From NCBI GenBank assembly GCA_963738345.1, contig CAVTWI010000002.1, positions 6,076,001-6,140,000 of the forward strand: a stretch of 64,000 nucleotides of DNA, given 5' to 3'. Origin of the DNA: Bog-159 sp963738345. GTDB lineage: Bacteria; Acidobacteriota; Terriglobia; Bryobacterales; Bryobacteraceae. Positions 62,767-64,000 of the stretch are shown here, in pieces (within the stretch, counting starts at the first letter, position 1; each line of letters begins with the position of its first letter). The position numbers were made by a program, and so were the translations under genes. Under the pieces are notes generated by a model that worked only from the letters and a program-made list of their open reading frames with translations, was not told the origin of the DNA and did not search any database.

Positions 62767-64000
62767 TGTGTACAAGTGGTTGAAGTGACACCCGCGGTGC
62801 CAGAAGCGCTGTACCCGGCCGCGTCAACGGCGCCGTATCCCAGTGCCCCATTGGTTACCTTCACTAGGCCGGCTGCGCCGCGTGCCAAGCCGACGTCAGC
62901 GGTGCCGGAGAAGACACTATTGGTATTCTTCCAATTCCACACCGCGTCGCTCGAAGTGACCAGGGTTGAGGCCGAGAACAGATACTTGTAGTTGACGCCG
63001 TCGCCTGAAGCGTAGCCGCCATCCCAATTGATGAATCCGATATTACCGCCGGTATTGTTCTTGAAGAGAATCATGGCCGTACCGGATGTAGACTGGTTGG
63101 CGCCCGCCTTAAGGATTAGTTGAGTGTTTCCTCCTGCAGCGTTGTTGTATATCGTTCCGCCAGTGGAATTGATATTCGTGCCGCCGAAAGTCACCGCGGT
63201 CAGCCATGCCGGATTGGAATAGGTCTGGGTAGCGTCGAGGGCGTTAGTCACCTGTGCTGCCGTATAGTCCCCCGTCTGCCCGGATACCGCGCCCGTCCTT
63301 CCGAAAACGCTGGATACGGCGATACCACTGTTGCCGGGTTGCCACGTACTTCCGGCGGCGTTCCAAGTCAGCACCTGGCCGTCAGTGGGAGTGGTGCTCG
63401 CCACGGAGCGATTTTGGATCTTCACTACGGTTGTTATCCCGAGCGCTCCGCTTACGTCTCCCGCCAAGGCCGGCAAGTTCACCAGATCCGTATAGCTGCC
63501 ACTCGTCGCCACAGCGGCCAGTGAGGCGCCGTTAATCTTGAGGCCGCCCGCATCGAGAATGCCGTAGCCGGAGAACCCGTTAGTCACCTTGACGATGCCC
63601 GCGGACTCCCGGGCCAAACCTGCATCGAGAGTACCGGCGAACACGCTGTTCACCGAGTGCCAGGATAATAGACTGTCGCTCGACATACCTAGCGTCGTAG
63701 TATCCAGGCTGATCTTGTAATTGGTACCGTCGCCTTCGGCAAAACCACCGTCCCAGTTAATGAAAGACATGGTGCTGCCGGCGTTATTCTGCCAGAGGAC
63801 GGAACCGATCCCGTTGGCCGCCTGGCTCGAACTGTTTTTGAAGATGACTTGGGTGTTTCCGGTTCCGGCTGGATTGTAAATAGTCCCGCCGGTGGCACTG
63901 AGCGATCCCGTCGCGATCTGACTCAGGTTGTAATCATTGGACGCGGCCGTGACAGCGCCGGTGCGCCCGAACACGCTGGGCACGGGGGCGGCCGCGACTG
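62736..64000 (-). CDS. tandem-module VFGRTGAV protein, tail-fibre-like (5' end outside window)
   Basis: The frame is open to the window end, at least 420 residues. Two similar modules of about 220 and 190 residues each start SVFGRTGAV followed by DYN/DYT, then GGTIYN..G.GNTQ, FINWDGG, a SSD stretch, and NSVF.GT.D.GLAR ... KVTNG..GYG. The end is TTCTQWTNGLCTHN. Between modules sits VVKIQNRSVASTTPTDGQVLTWN, a pattern known from phage tail-fibre and bacterial surface proteins. There are no other phage genes here, so a surface or contractile-system fibre is possible. Confidence 0.65.
   Translation of the reverse strand, partial: VAAAPVPSVFGRTGAVTAASNDYNLSQIATGSLSATGGTIYNPAGTGNTQVIFKNSSSQAANGIGSVLWQNNAGSTMSFINWDGGFAEGDGTNYKISLDTTTLGMSSDSLLSWHSVNSVFAGTLDAGLARESAGIVKVTNGFSGYGILDAGGLKINGASLAAVATSGSYTDLVNLPALAGDVSGALGITTVVKIQNRSVASTTPTDGQVLTWNAAGSTWQPGNSGIAVSSVFGRTGAVSGQTGDYTAAQVTNALDATQTYSNPAWLTAVTFGGTNINSTGGTIYNNAAGGNTQLILKAGANQSTSGTAMILFKNNTGGNIGFINWDGGYASGDGVNYKYLFSASTLVTSSDAVWNWKNTNSVFSGTADVGLARGAAGLVKVTNGALGYGAVDAAGYSASGTAGVTSTTCTQWTNGLCTHN

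Noticed and set aside
62736..64000. Prophage
   Set aside because: Only one fibre-like gene; no capsid, terminase, integrase or lysis genes in the window.

Overview
The window reads like a chromosome segment of an acidobacterium of the Solibacter/Bryobacter type. This rests on family content, not on a database search. It has a TonB-dependent receptor with an N-terminal carboxypeptidase-regulatory domain, two full-size ADOP permeases (MacB/FtsX type, orphan) plus a 3' fragment of a third, two very large putative-Ig (He_PIG) repeat proteins of which one ends in the Solibacter-type TIGR03437 domain, and many short two- to three-gene operons at high GC. I see no rRNA, tRNA, CRISPR array, transposase or integrase.

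Layout. 0-9.3 kb: end of a cytidylate-kinase-like gene, a GT-C membrane glycosyltransferase, an esterase, the TonB receptor, and an overlapping pair tam + class I HMG-CoA reductase. 9.3-17 kb: a YCF48-like propeller with a REC-PP2C regulator, a clan-A glycosidase divergent from hpnE (squalene/hopanoid route), two small proteins and transketolase. 17-22.8 kb: a frameshifted HicAB pair, then a 1554-residue Ig-repeat surface protein translationally coupled to a small membrane protein. 22.9-29.3 kb: a JAB-domain membrane protein and an NtrB/NtrC-like two-component pair. 29.3-36.8 kb: an accessory strip with toxin-antitoxin loci (VapBC remnant, Xre antitoxin, HicAB, MazEF, HicB with truncated HicA) among small enzymes and secreted proteins. 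37-45 kb: an AhpD-like gene inside a repeat unit present in three copies, a second giant Ig-repeat protein, and an ADOP gene whose 3' end is duplicated 4.5 kb away. 45-50 kb: an S9 peptidase and a second ADOP, both frameshifted.

50-60.7 kb is a minus-strand polysaccharide operon reading rmlA-rmlC-rmlB-GT4-GT4-GT4-DUF3108-(GT4+methyltransferase)-Wzm-like permease-DedA-small coiled-coil protein. It makes dTDP-4-keto-rhamnose-type sugars, builds a glycan and exports it. No Wzt ATPase and no RmlD is in the window. 60.7-64 kb holds a cupin, a secreted glycosidase-like protein, a small secreted protein and a tandem-module VFGRTGAV protein that runs off the end.

Single-base indels break or distort at least a dozen genes, clustered at 26.2-28.2, 46.1-51.2 and 59.3-61.4 kb, while long genes elsewhere are clean. 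I read this mainly as local draft-quality sequence, so genes marked as pseudogenes in those clusters may be intact in the organism. The most unusual structure is the threefold repeat/AhpD unit at 37.0-38.3 and 42.2-42.8 kb, with two copies reduced to deletion scars. The second is the tail-to-tail junction near 36.44 kb that cuts both a HicA toxin and a secreted repeat protein.
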